In this document: positions 1-8,071 of the stretch, piece by piece
Numbering within the stretch: position 1 is the stretch's first letter
How the letters are laid out: every line of letters begins with the position of its first letter
NCBI GenBank assembly: GCA_003583745.1
Contig: QXPY01000008.1
Span: 178,955 to 242,954 of the forward strand
Direction of reading: 5' to 3'
From: Rhodocyclales bacterium GT-UBC
Lineage (GTDB): Bacteria > Pseudomonadota > Gammaproteobacteria > Burkholderiales > Rhodocyclaceae
DNA length: 64,000 nt
Program-made: the position numbers and the translations under genes
The notes under the pieces: model-generated
Seen by the model: only the letters and a program-made list of their open reading frames with translations
Databases searched by the model: none
What the model was told of the DNA's origin: nothing

Positions 1-392
1 AAAATGCCTAATTGGGCAGTACAGAGCACGCCACTGAACAACAGACGGGCCAACAAATCGTCCAGCCAGTAGGCAAAACCCGCCGCGGCCAGTACGGGTG
101 GGGCCCAACACAGCCAGCCCCGGCGACGATAGCCGAGCAATTGCAGCAAGGCAGCAAGAAAGCAGGCATAAGCAGAGGCTAGCGCGACATTACCGCCAAC
201 AATCGAAAGGAGGTCGGGAATCCGCTCGCGCAAGCCAAGCAAAACGATAGCCAGCGTATCGAGCGCCAGGCCGCCCGCCCAGATGCCAAGCCCGTCTCCG
301 CTGTTCCGATAGGCCACCCAGCCGACCGAAAGCGTCTGGGTGGCGCAGGACAGCAGCAGCATCATCCACAGCGTGGGCATATCAAGCTGCAT
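1..392 (-). CDS. N-terminal part of a multi-TM membrane protein, probably a diguanylate cyclase sensor (cut by window edge)
   Basis: An open frame on the minus strand starts with ATG at 392-390, preceded by GGAG, and runs off the left edge after about 130 codons. The translation starts MQLDMPTLWMMLLLSC and contains four to five hydrophobic helices with short polar loops (for example WAGGLALDTLAIVLLGL and LASAYACFLAALLQLLGY). This N-terminal pattern resembles the membrane sensor module that precedes GGDEF domains in many betaproteobacterial proteins. The catalytic part is outside the window, so the cyclase assignment is inference. It could be another polytopic sensor. It is transcribed divergently from the ComB-like gene. 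Confidence 0.5.
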   Translation of the reverse strand, partial: MQLDMPTLWMMLLLSCATQTLSVGWVAYRNSGDGLGIWAGGLALDTLAIVLLGLRERIPDLLSIVGGNVALASAYACFLAALLQLLGYRRRGWLCWAPPVLAAAGFAYWLDDLLARLLFSGVLCTAQLGI

Positions 393-505
393 TTTTCTCC
401 CGATTACTCATGTACCGATTGCCTGTCTCAGCGCAGGCGCGCTATTTTCCGGGCTAGCCTTGAAAATTCGAAATGCCATTCTCGCCGAGCCGGCCTACCG
501 AACCC

Positions 506-1192
506 ATGAAATTTTCCCGCTTTTTCCTCAATCGCCTGCAAAACCAGCCGGTTGCCAGCGACACGGTGGTCGTCATCGACGTCCTGCGCTCCTTCACCAC
601 CGCTGCGGTGGCCCTGGCGCAAGGCGCCCGCGCCGTCTATCCGGTCGAGAACGTCGCCACAGCCGGCGCCTTGGCCAGGCGACTCGGGCAGAGCGTATCG
701 GTCGGTGCGGTCGGTGGCGGCGACCCGGTGCCCGGCTTCGACTTCGGCAACTCGCCGTCGCAACTGCTCGCCGCCGACCTGCAGGGCAAGGCGGTGGTGA
801 TGAGCACCGCCGCCGGGGTGCGCGGCCTGCAGCGCTTTCATCAGGCCCGCCGGCTGTTCGCCAGCAGCCTGGTCTGCGCCCGGGCGACGGCTGACGCGAT
901 CCGCGCCAGCCAGGCGCAGGAAATCTGTTTCGTCATCACCGGCGAGTGGGTCGATCGCGACGGCGACGAAGACATCGCTTGCGCCGACTACATCGAAGCC
1001 ATCCTGCGCGGCGAACCGGTGACGCCGGAGGACTTCGTCAGCCGGGTCCGCGAATCGGACTTCGGCCGCCGCTTTACCGCCGGCACCTGGCCCAACCTGC
1101 CCATGGCCGACCTCGACCTGGCCAGCCAGATCGATCGCTTCGCCTTTGCCATGCCAGTCGTCCGCCAGGACGGATTAATGCTGATCCGCTGA
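506..1192 (+). CDS. comB: 2-phosphosulfolactate phosphatase family protein (ComB-like)
   Basis: The 228-residue product matches the ComB family: a hydrophobic strand VVVIDVLRSFTTAAVAL near the N-terminus, a GGDPVPGFDFGNSP segment in the middle, then VVMSTAAGVRG. In methanogens ComB dephosphorylates 2-phosphosulfolactate, Mg-dependently, on the way to coenzyme M. Bacterial homologues outside that pathway have no settled substrate, so the reaction here is uncertain. No other coenzyme M gene is visible. An upstream in-frame ATG at 473 would add 11 poorly conserved residues. I prefer 506 because the family-like sequence (MKFSRFFL) begins there, although neither start has a strong Shine-Dalgarno. 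It lies 68 bp upstream of mutL on the same strand. Confidence 0.75.
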   Translation: MKFSRFFLNRLQNQPVASDTVVVIDVLRSFTTAAVALAQGARAVYPVENVATAGALARRLGQSVSVGAVGGGDPVPGFDFGNSPSQLLAADLQGKAVVMSTAAGVRGLQRFHQARRLFASSLVCARATADAIRASQAQEICFVITGEWVDRDGDEDIACADYIEAILRGEPVTPEDFVSRVRESDFGRRFTAGTWPNLPMADLDLASQIDRFAFAMPVVRQDGLMLIR

Positions 1193-1245
1193 AAGGTCTA
1201 TCCCGAGGGCTTTTCGGTCTGCCTGGCCCATCTGGCGGTGCAATC

Positions 1246-1254
1246 TGGGATAAT
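1246..1254 (+). promoter_or_regulatory. Possible extended -10 element of mutL
   Basis: The sequence TGGGATAAT fits an extended -10 (TGn plus GATAAT). A start site 6-7 bases downstream would fall at or next to the mutL ATG at 1261, suggesting a leaderless or nearly leaderless transcript. No convincing -35 is visible. Inference only. Confidence 0.3.
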
Positions 1255-1260
1255 GCCGCG

Positions 1261-3123
1261 ATGCCGACGATTGCCCGCCTCCCCGACCTGCTGATCAGCC
1301 AGATTGCCGCAGGTGAAGTGGTCGAAAGACCCGCCTCCGTTCTCAAGGAACTACTCGAAAACAGCCTCGACGCCGGCAGCAAGGCCGTCCAGGTACATCT
1401 GGAAGAAGGCGGCGTCAAGCTGATCCGCATCACCGACGACGGCTGCGGCATCGCCAAGGATCAACTCGCGCTGGCTCTGACCCGCCACGCCACCTCCAAG
1501 ATCGTCTCGCTCGATGATCTCGAACGCGTCGGCACCCTCGGCTTCCGCGGCGAAGCGCTGGCTTCGGTCGCCTCGGTCGCCCGCCTGGCGATCAGCAGCC
1601 GCGAACGCGGCGCCAGCCACGCCTGGAAGCTCAAGGCCGAAGCCGGTGCCGAGCCGGAACCGGCGGCGCTGATGGCCGGTACCGTGGTCGAAATGCGTGA
1701 CCTGTATTACAACACCCCGGCCCGCCGCAAATTCCTCAAGGCCGAAGGCACCGAATTCGCCCACTGCGCCGATGCCGTCAAGCGCCTGGCGCTGACCCGG
1801 CCGGACGTCGCCTTCAGCCTGACCCACAACGGTCGCAACCTGTTCCAGCTGGCCCCGGCCGACAGCGCCCGCCGCATCGCCGACATTCTCGGCGACGATT
1901 TCCTCGGCGCGGCCCGCCGCGTCGAAGCCGCCGCCGGGCCGCTCGGCATCGCCGGCTTCGCCATCGACCCGACCCGCGCCACCGACGCCAAGGATGGCCA
2001 ATACGTCTTCGTCAACGGCCGCTTCGTGCGCGACAAGATCATCAGCCATGCGCTGCGCGAGGCTTATCGTGATGTGCTGCATGGCAGCCGTCAGCCGGCC
2101 GTCTGCCTGTTCGTCAACATCGATCCGGCCCTGGTCGACGTCAACGTGCATCCCGCCAAGACCGAAGTCCGCTTCCGTGACTCGCGGGCCATGCATCAGT
2201 TCGTTTTTCATGCCATCCAGCGCACGCTGGCCACGCCGGTGGAAACACCGGTCGCCCACGGTGGTTTTGGTGCTCCGGCCAGCGACAACGACCGCCCGAC
2301 CGCAGCCGCCTGGTCGGCAGCCCCCGCCTCGACAGGTAACGCCCCGGCGGAAACGCGCCCCCCGGCCAACTATCCGCCGCCGCTCCGTCACCAAGGCTCG
2401 CTCGGCGTCGCCGAACCGGCCGCCGCGGCCTATCTGGCCTTTGCCCGTGCCGCCCAGAACATCGGTACGGCGCCATCGACTAGCGTCAATCCGGCCAGCG
2501 CGCCGCAATTCACCGGCAGCGAACCGCCGGAGCGCGACGGCCCGCCACTCGGCTACGCGCTGGCCCAGCTGCACGGCATCTACATCCTGGCCCAGAACGC
2601 TCGCGGCCTGATCCTGATCGACATGCATGCCGCCCATGAGCGCATTCTTTACGAAAAGCTGAAGACCGCCTTCGACAGCCGCCAGGTGGCGACCCAGAAC
2701 CTGCTGATTCCCGCCGTCTTCTCCGCCGAAGCGCTCGACATCGCCGCCGTCGAGGAGCACGGCGAGGCCTTGGCCGAACTCGGTTTCCAGATCGCCCCGC
2801 TCGGCCCCAACCAGCTCGGCGTGCGCAGCGTACCGGCCCTGCTCCAGTCCGGCGACCCGGCGGCGCTGGCCCGCTCGCTGATCGCCGAATTGCGCGAGCA
2901 CGGCATGACCCAGCTCGCCACCGCCCGCCGCAACGAACTGCTTGCCACCATGGCCTGCCATGGCGCGGTACGTGCCCGGCGCCAACTCACCGTGCCGGAA
3001 ATGAACGCCTTGCTCCGCCAGATGGAAGAAACCGAACGAGCCGGCCAGTGCAACCACGGCCGCCCGACCTGGACCGAGCTGACGCTCGACCAGCTCGACA
3101 AGCTCTTCCTGCGCGGCCAGTAG
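1261..3123 (+). CDS. mutL: DNA mismatch repair protein MutL, endonuclease-type
   Basis: The 620-residue protein begins MPTIARLPDLLISQIAAGEV and carries the GHKL ATPase motifs: ELLENSLDAGS, DDGCGI and TLGFRGEAL in the first 110 residues. A transducer domain and a proline/alanine-rich linker (about 335-430) follow, then the C-terminal dimerisation domain. That domain contains DMHAAHERILYE at 454-465, matching the metal-binding DQHA(X)2E(X)4E endonuclease motif with M for Q, plus ACHGA and CNHGRP near the end. MutL couples MutS mismatch recognition to strand removal. The motif predicts a nicking MutL as in bacteria without MutH. The open frame extends upstream of 1261 but that part is not MutL-like. 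Confidence 0.97.
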   Translation: MPTIARLPDLLISQIAAGEVVERPASVLKELLENSLDAGSKAVQVHLEEGGVKLIRITDDGCGIAKDQLALALTRHATSKIVSLDDLERVGTLGFRGEALASVASVARLAISSRERGASHAWKLKAEAGAEPEPAALMAGTVVEMRDLYYNTPARRKFLKAEGTEFAHCADAVKRLALTRPDVAFSLTHNGRNLFQLAPADSARRIADILGDDFLGAARRVEAAAGPLGIAGFAIDPTRATDAKDGQYVFVNGRFVRDKIISHALREAYRDVLHGSRQPAVCLFVNIDPALVDVNVHPAKTEVRFRDSRAMHQFVFHAIQRTLATPVETPVAHGGFGAPASDNDRPTAAAWSAAPASTGNAPAETRPPANYPPPLRHQGSLGVAEPAAAAYLAFARAAQNIGTAPSTSVNPASAPQFTGSEPPERDGPPLGYALAQLHGIYILAQNARGLILIDMHAAHERILYEKLKTAFDSRQVATQNLLIPAVFSAEALDIAAVEEHGEALAELGFQIAPLGPNQLGVRSVPALLQSGDPAALARSLIAELREHGMTQLATARRNELLATMACHGAVRARRQLTVPEMNALLRQMEETERAGQCNHGRPTWTELTLDQLDKLFLRGQ

Positions 3124-3140
3124 CCAGCACAAAGCAGCCC

Positions 3141-3656
3141 ATGCAACGCATCCTGGTCAGTGCCTGCCTGCTCGGCCATGCCGTACGCTACGACGGCGGC
3201 GACAAACGCTGCGAGGACCGGATCCTGCAGGCGTGGCTGGCAAACGGCCAGGTCGTTCCCTTCTGTCCCGAACTGGCCGCCGGCTTGCCGGTACCGCGTC
3301 CGCCCGCCGAGATCAGCCAGGGAGCCGGCGGCATCGGTGTTTTGAGCGGCCAGGCCCAGGTCATCGAAGCCGGCGGCCGCGATGTCACCGCCGAATTCGT
3401 CAGCGGCGCCGAGCAAGCTCTGGCCGTGGCCCGCCAATACGGGATCCGGCTTGCCATCCTCAAGGAAGGCAGCCCTTCCTGCGGCAGCAGCGTCACTTAC
3501 GATGGCAGCTTTTCCGGCGTTCGAATTTCCCGCCCCGGCGTTACCAGCGCCTTGCTAAAACAGGCCGGCCTCGCCGTTTTCTCGGAACACGAGTTGGTGG
3601 CAGCCCAAAACTGGCTGGATGAACAAATGCCGGACACCACGGTCAACAATCCATGA
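3141..3656 (+). CDS. DUF523 family protein
   Basis: The 171-residue product has the DUF523 signature: MQRILVSACLLG at the N-terminus, FCPELAAGLPVPRPPAEI in the middle and KEGSPSCGS, giving three conserved cysteines that could bind metal or a cluster. Function is not established for the family. The gene starts 17 bp after mutL on the same strand and is probably co-transcribed. No TM segment is seen, so a cytoplasmic protein is expected. The following 214 bp (3657-3870) hold no gene I can support. Confidence 0.85.
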   Translation: MQRILVSACLLGHAVRYDGGDKRCEDRILQAWLANGQVVPFCPELAAGLPVPRPPAEISQGAGGIGVLSGQAQVIEAGGRDVTAEFVSGAEQALAVARQYGIRLAILKEGSPSCGSSVTYDGSFSGVRISRPGVTSALLKQAGLAVFSEHELVAAQNWLDEQMPDTTVNNP

Positions 3657-3870
3657 CCCTGTCGTGCGATTCACAAATTTGTCATATTCCCGGAAAAATT
3701 GGCGAACCCCCGGGCAACGCCACGAAACCGGAACTTGCCGGCGGTCGGATTTCTCGCCAAAACGACCACCAGCAGGACAAACCGGCGGAAATTTAAGTAT
3801 CATCCAGAATCAACCAATTTGAGACATTATTGCGAGACTGGCGCCTTGGCTCCTTCCCGCGCCACACTGA

Positions 3871-6561
3871 ATGGATAGCGAGCTCCCCGCACTAAAGGCA
3901 CGTCAGCAAGCCAGACTGGAACGTCGCCGGCGGGGCATCATCATCGGCCTGGGCATCGTCGCCCTCGCCATCTACGTCGGGCTCGGTTTGGCCAGCCTGA
4001 AGCAGACCTACGACCGCGAAGTCGAGTTTGCCCGACGCAGCCAGGACAATCTGGCCAAGGCACTGGTCGACCATGCGCGCAGCAGCATCGAGAAAATCGA
4101 CAACATCCTGCTCGCCAGCCAATTGCGGCTCGATACGACGCTGGCCGGCGAAAAGCACGATACTGCGACGGTCAATGCCACCCTGGCGCGTTACCTCGAG
4201 CTGATCCAGGAATCGCAAAGCCTGCGCATCGCCAACCGCGACGGCCGCTTCATATTCGATGCTTCGGGCGAAATTTCGAACGCCACAATCACCGACCGCA
4301 ACTATTTTCAGCGCAACAAACTTCAGACCGACGGCAAATTGGTGATTTCGGAACCGCTTTTTGCGCGAATCACCCAAAACTGGGTCATCACGCTGAGCCG
4401 ACGCCTGAACGACAGTCGCGGCGAATTTGCCGGCCTGGTGCAGGCGGCGGTGCGCGCCGATCATTTCCAGAAATTTTATGCCTCGCTCAATCTCGGCCCG
4501 ACGCAAACCATCACCCTGATCGACAATCAGTTTCGACTGGTTGCCCGCTACCCCGAGATTCCCGAGATGATCGGCAAGCCAACGGGTAGCGCGGCACTGC
4601 GCAGCCTGATCGGGCGCGGCGAACAGGATGGCATGTATATCGCCCACTCCAGTGCCGACGGCGTCGAACGCCTCTATGCGGCACGCCGGATCGGCGACTA
4701 CCCGCTATACATCATCGTCGGGCAGGCCACCTCGACCTATCTCGACAACTGGCACCGGCAAATTTTCTGGATCGGCATCAGCGCCACCATCCTGACGCTG
4801 GTCCTGGCGGGCTGGATGAGCGTCTGGCTGCGGACCTACAATCAGGCCCGGCGGCTGGCACAAGGCATGACACAGGCCTACGAAACGACGGTGCGCAGAA
4901 CCAGCGCCCTGCTCGACAGTCTGCCCGACCCGGCCTGGCTGACCGACCGCGACCTGCGCCTCATCGCCGTCAACGAGGCCTTCTGCCGACTCTGCGAACA
5001 ACCGATCGAGCGCATTCTCGGCGCCCCGGTGATTGCGATCTGCCCGCCATCGATGACCGCCGTTCTCGAACACCTCGACCGCACTGCCCTCGACTCGCTA
5101 TGCCAGCAACGGCACGAAGGCCAATATGAACTGAATGGCGGCCGACAACGGTATTTCGAGTGCATCTCGACGCCGGTGCTCGACGAACAGCACCAGCTCG
5201 CCGGATTGGCCGGAGTTGCCCGCGATATCACGCAAATTTACGAAGACCAGGCGCGCATCCGTCACCTGGCCGAGCATGACATGCTGACCGATCTGCCGAA
5301 CCGCGCCCTGCTCGGCAACCGCATGTCGCTTGCCCTGGCCGATGCGCTCGGCGAGCAGGTCCAGATCGCCCTGATCTTCCTCGACCTCGATCAGTTCAAG
5401 AACATCAACGACACGCTCGGCCACGACGTCGGCGATCAACTTCTCCTGCAGGTCGCCGCACGCATTCGTGAAAATCTCGACGAGCGCGACACGATCAGCC
5501 GCCAGGGCGGCGATGAATTCGCCGTACTGATCCAGGACTTCGGCAACCTGGCCCGCCTGGCCTTCATCGCCCAGCGCCTGATCGATGCCATCAACCGCCC
5601 CTTCCTGATCGGCGGCCACGAGTTGCGGGTCGGAGCCAGCACCGGCATCAGTGTCTATCCGCAGGACGGCAGCGACATCGGCACGCTGCTGAAGAATGCC
5701 GACACCGCCATGTACCAGGCCAAAGGTGCCGGCGGCAATGCCTTCCGCTTCTTCACGCCGGAAATGAATGCCCGCATCTCCGAGCGGGTGGCGCTGGAAA
5801 ACAATCTGCGCCGCGCCATCCAGAACCGCGAATTCCGTCTCCACTACCAACCCCAGGTCGATGGCCGCAGCGGGCGGCTGATCGGCATGGAGGCCCTGAT
5901 CCGCTGGCAACATCCGGAAAAGGGTGAAATTCCACCGATCCGCTTCATCCCTGTCGCCGAGGAAAGCAACCTGATCAACCTGATCGGCGAATGGGTCCTG
6001 CGCGAAGCCTGTCGCCAGAATGCCGAATGGATCAATCGCGGCCATCCACCGGTCGTCGTGGCGGTCAATATTTCAGCCATGCAGTTGCGCCAGGCCAATC
6101 TGCCCGAACAAGTCGCCGGCATCCTCGGCGAAACCGGGCTCGATCCGCGCTGGCTGGAACTCGAAATCACCGAAAGCGCCTTCATCGGCGACACCGAACG
6201 CATCATCGACACGCTGACCTTGCTCAAAACCCTCGGCATCAAGCTGTCGGTGGACGACTTCGGCACCGGCTATTCCAGTCTTGGCTACCTGAAGCGGCTA
6301 CCCTTTGACCGCATCAAGATCGATCAGTCCTTTGTCCGCGACCTACCGCATCACGAGGACGATATCGCGATCACCCGCGCCATCATCGGCATCGCCAACA
6401 GCTTGCGCAAGGAAGTAATCGCCGAAGGCGTCGAACTGCCCGAGCAACGCGATTTCCTGCTCGCCCAGGGCTGCGAACTGATGCAGGGTTACCATTTCGG
6501 CCGCCCCTTGCCGGCCGAAGCCTTCAGCGTCCTGCTCGAACGCGGCCAGTCCCTGCCCTGA
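3871..6561 (+). CDS. Membrane-bound sensor with PAS, GGDEF and EAL domains (c-di-GMP turnover)
   Basis: The 896-residue protein has a TM helix at about 23-45, an extracytoplasmic Cache/PDC-like sensor (about 46-290), a second TM (about 293-316), a PAS domain (about 340-455), a GGDEF domain and an EAL domain. The cyclase signature GGDEF is intact at 546-550. The phosphodiesterase has EAL at 674-676 and the later DDFGTGYSSLGYLK and KIDQSFV motifs, so both activities are possible. The allosteric I-site (RxxD five residues before GGDEF) is absent: the sequence there is DERD. The ligand of the sensor domain is unknown. It stands alone and converges on the DUF805 gene only 15 bp away. Confidence 0.9.
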   Translation: MDSELPALKARQQARLERRRRGIIIGLGIVALAIYVGLGLASLKQTYDREVEFARRSQDNLAKALVDHARSSIEKIDNILLASQLRLDTTLAGEKHDTATVNATLARYLELIQESQSLRIANRDGRFIFDASGEISNATITDRNYFQRNKLQTDGKLVISEPLFARITQNWVITLSRRLNDSRGEFAGLVQAAVRADHFQKFYASLNLGPTQTITLIDNQFRLVARYPEIPEMIGKPTGSAALRSLIGRGEQDGMYIAHSSADGVERLYAARRIGDYPLYIIVGQATSTYLDNWHRQIFWIGISATILTLVLAGWMSVWLRTYNQARRLAQGMTQAYETTVRRTSALLDSLPDPAWLTDRDLRLIAVNEAFCRLCEQPIERILGAPVIAICPPSMTAVLEHLDRTALDSLCQQRHEGQYELNGGRQRYFECISTPVLDEQHQLAGLAGVARDITQIYEDQARIRHLAEHDMLTDLPNRALLGNRMSLALADALGEQVQIALIFLDLDQFKNINDTLGHDVGDQLLLQVAARIRENLDERDTISRQGGDEFAVLIQDFGNLARLAFIAQRLIDAINRPFLIGGHELRVGASTGISVYPQDGSDIGTLLKNADTAMYQAKGAGGNAFRFFTPEMNARISERVALENNLRRAIQNREFRLHYQPQVDGRSGRLIGMEALIRWQHPEKGEIPPIRFIPVAEESNLINLIGEWVLREACRQNAEWINRGHPPVVVAVNISAMQLRQANLPEQVAGILGETGLDPRWLELEITESAFIGDTERIIDTLTLLKTLGIKLSVDDFGTGYSSLGYLKRLPFDRIKIDQSFVRDLPHHEDDIAITRAIIGIANSLRKEVIAEGVELPEQRDFLLAQGCELMQGYHFGRPLPAEAFSVLLERGQSLP

Positions 6562-6565
6562 ACGA

Positions 6566-6594
6566 CGTCAGGCAAATTACGGGGAAGCCTGACG
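6566..6594. terminator. Stem-loop between two convergent genes
   Basis: An 8-bp perfect stem (CGTCAGGC / GCCTGACG, 13-nt loop) begins right after the GGDEF/EAL stop and covers the last codons of the convergent DUF805 gene. No T-tract follows, so intrinsic termination is uncertain. It may block read-through in both directions. Confidence 0.35.
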
Positions 6595-7953
6595 CAGATG
6601 GCGATGCACCTCGCCGACTGGCGGATTGCCCGGCAGCACCTTGCCATTGATCTCCAGCACCGGTAGCTGGACGCTGCCTCCGCCCGGAATGATCGAATGC
6701 AGGCGTTCCGCCGCATGCTGGTCGCTATCGACCGAATAGACGGTGTAATGCAGTCCATGGGCATCGAGCCAGGAGCGCATCTGCGCGCAATCGTGACAAC
6801 CGGCGATGACATAGATATCCACCCGGTTATTGCTGGCGTAGGTAACCGCCATCTCCGGCACCTCGTCGTCATCGTCGTCCGCCTCGGCCATCGGCTTGCC
6901 TTGCATGGTGCTCATCGCGGCCATAAAGCGTAGCGCCTTTTCCGGATCCGAACTGATGCTGCGCCAACCGACCGAGCAGACAATCCCCAGCACGACCAGA
7001 ACCAGCAGCGCTCGCCCGCCGCCCCCCTGGCGGGGGGGCGCCCCAAAATCATTCTCCTCGTCCTCACCACCAGCAAAGAGCAACCACAAGGCCATCACGG
7101 CACCCAGCACCGGCACCAGCGCAACCAGCGACAACCAACCGCTCCGTCCAGTATCGTGCAAACGCAAAGCCAGGCAACGCAGCCCGTAAATCAAGGAGAT
7201 GAAGGTACCCAAACCGATCAGCGAAAACTTGCCCGTCTTGACGGCGGCCAGGGCGAATAGAAGCATGACCAGGGTGCTGAGCATCGATCCGGAAAAGTAA
7301 TCGAGCCGCCCCAGGCGACCGGCAAAGCCCAAACCCAACAGGCCGGGCGCCCACGCGTCGTCGCCGCCCCGGCCAGCCCGCCCGGTCACTGGTTGACGCG
7401 ACTCGCGCTCCCTTTCGCGCTGCTCGCGTGCTTCGCGCTCTGCAGCCTGCTGCGCCGCCAGATAACGTGGCATATCGAGACCGCACTGCCGGCACAAGGT
7501 GCGCTTGGGTTGAACTTCGCCACACTTCGGGCATACCACTTCGCTGTCGCCATCCGGCACGGCAGCGCCCCCCTCCGATTCGCCCGCCCCCGGCAGGGCA
7601 GCGGAACTCGGACGAACTGCCGCGGCGGGAGGGGCCAGGGCAAACAACTCGTCCGCCTCCGTAGAACCAGCCTCCACGCCGGGCTTACTCGTGGCCGGAA
7701 GCACCGGCGGTCGAACGGCCTCGTCCACCGGCTCGATCACACTTGCCAAGCCCAGGCCCTGCAACTTTGCCAGCAATCTTTCCGCACCATCGAGCGGGCC
7801 ACTGCGCAGCACGACAACCGGTTTGCCACAGAGCATCTTGTCGAGTTGCTCGCCGTGCAGGCGAAAAGCCTGGCCGACCGCTTGCCTGATATCGTGCAAA
7901 GGGCCACCCGAGAGCGTCTGGCCGGAGATCACCACCCTGTATTGCTGCGCCAT
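6577..7953 (-). CDS. Fusion protein: zinc ribbon, DUF805 membrane domain, glutaredoxin-like domain
   Basis: The 458-residue protein has four parts. Residues 1-75 form a small alpha/beta-looking domain without clear family. Residues 141-157 form a zinc ribbon (CPKC and CRQC), followed by a highly charged Arg/Glu helix (170-187). Residues 212-295 form a DUF805 domain with three to four TM helices and the typical LGRLDYF start and RLHDTGRSGW motif. After another TM (about 315-328) and an Asp-rich stretch, residues 377-455 look like a glutaredoxin/thioredoxin fold with CHDC at 386-389 and QLPVLEINGK, the cis-Pro region. The redox domain after the last TM suggests a membrane-tethered disulfide function. 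Topology and role are unknown. Confidence 0.75.
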   Translation of the reverse strand: MAQQYRVVISGQTLSGGPLHDIRQAVGQAFRLHGEQLDKMLCGKPVVVLRSGPLDGAERLLAKLQGLGLASVIEPVDEAVRPPVLPATSKPGVEAGSTEADELFALAPPAAAVRPSSAALPGAGESEGGAAVPDGDSEVVCPKCGEVQPKRTLCRQCGLDMPRYLAAQQAAEREAREQRERERESRQPVTGRAGRGGDDAWAPGLLGLGFAGRLGRLDYFSGSMLSTLVMLLFALAAVKTGKFSLIGLGTFISLIYGLRCLALRLHDTGRSGWLSLVALVPVLGAVMALWLLFAGGEDEENDFGAPPRQGGGGRALLVLVVLGIVCSVGWRSISSDPEKALRFMAAMSTMQGKPMAEADDDDDEVPEMAVTYASNNRVDIYVIAGCHDCAQMRSWLDAHGLHYTVYSVDSDQHAAERLHSIIPGGGSVQLPVLEINGKVLPGNPPVGEVHRHLRQASP

Positions 7954-8071
7954 GATTCAAAACGGATATTCGATAAGGCGCCCATTCTGCCTGCATCCTG
8001 GAGCCTTGGCCAATCGACGGACATGACCAACGTATAATGCCAGGCATTCCGACCCCCGCACCGCCCCCGAC

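Noticed and set aside
946..1260. N-terminal extension of MutL reading into the ComB-like gene
   Set aside because: It overlaps comB in another frame and is not MutL-like. The conserved start MPTIARLP is at 1261.
1351..3132. 593-residue open frame antisense to mutL
   Set aside because: It mirrors the codon pattern of mutL in GC-rich DNA, has low-complexity Gly/Arg/Ala composition and no family features.
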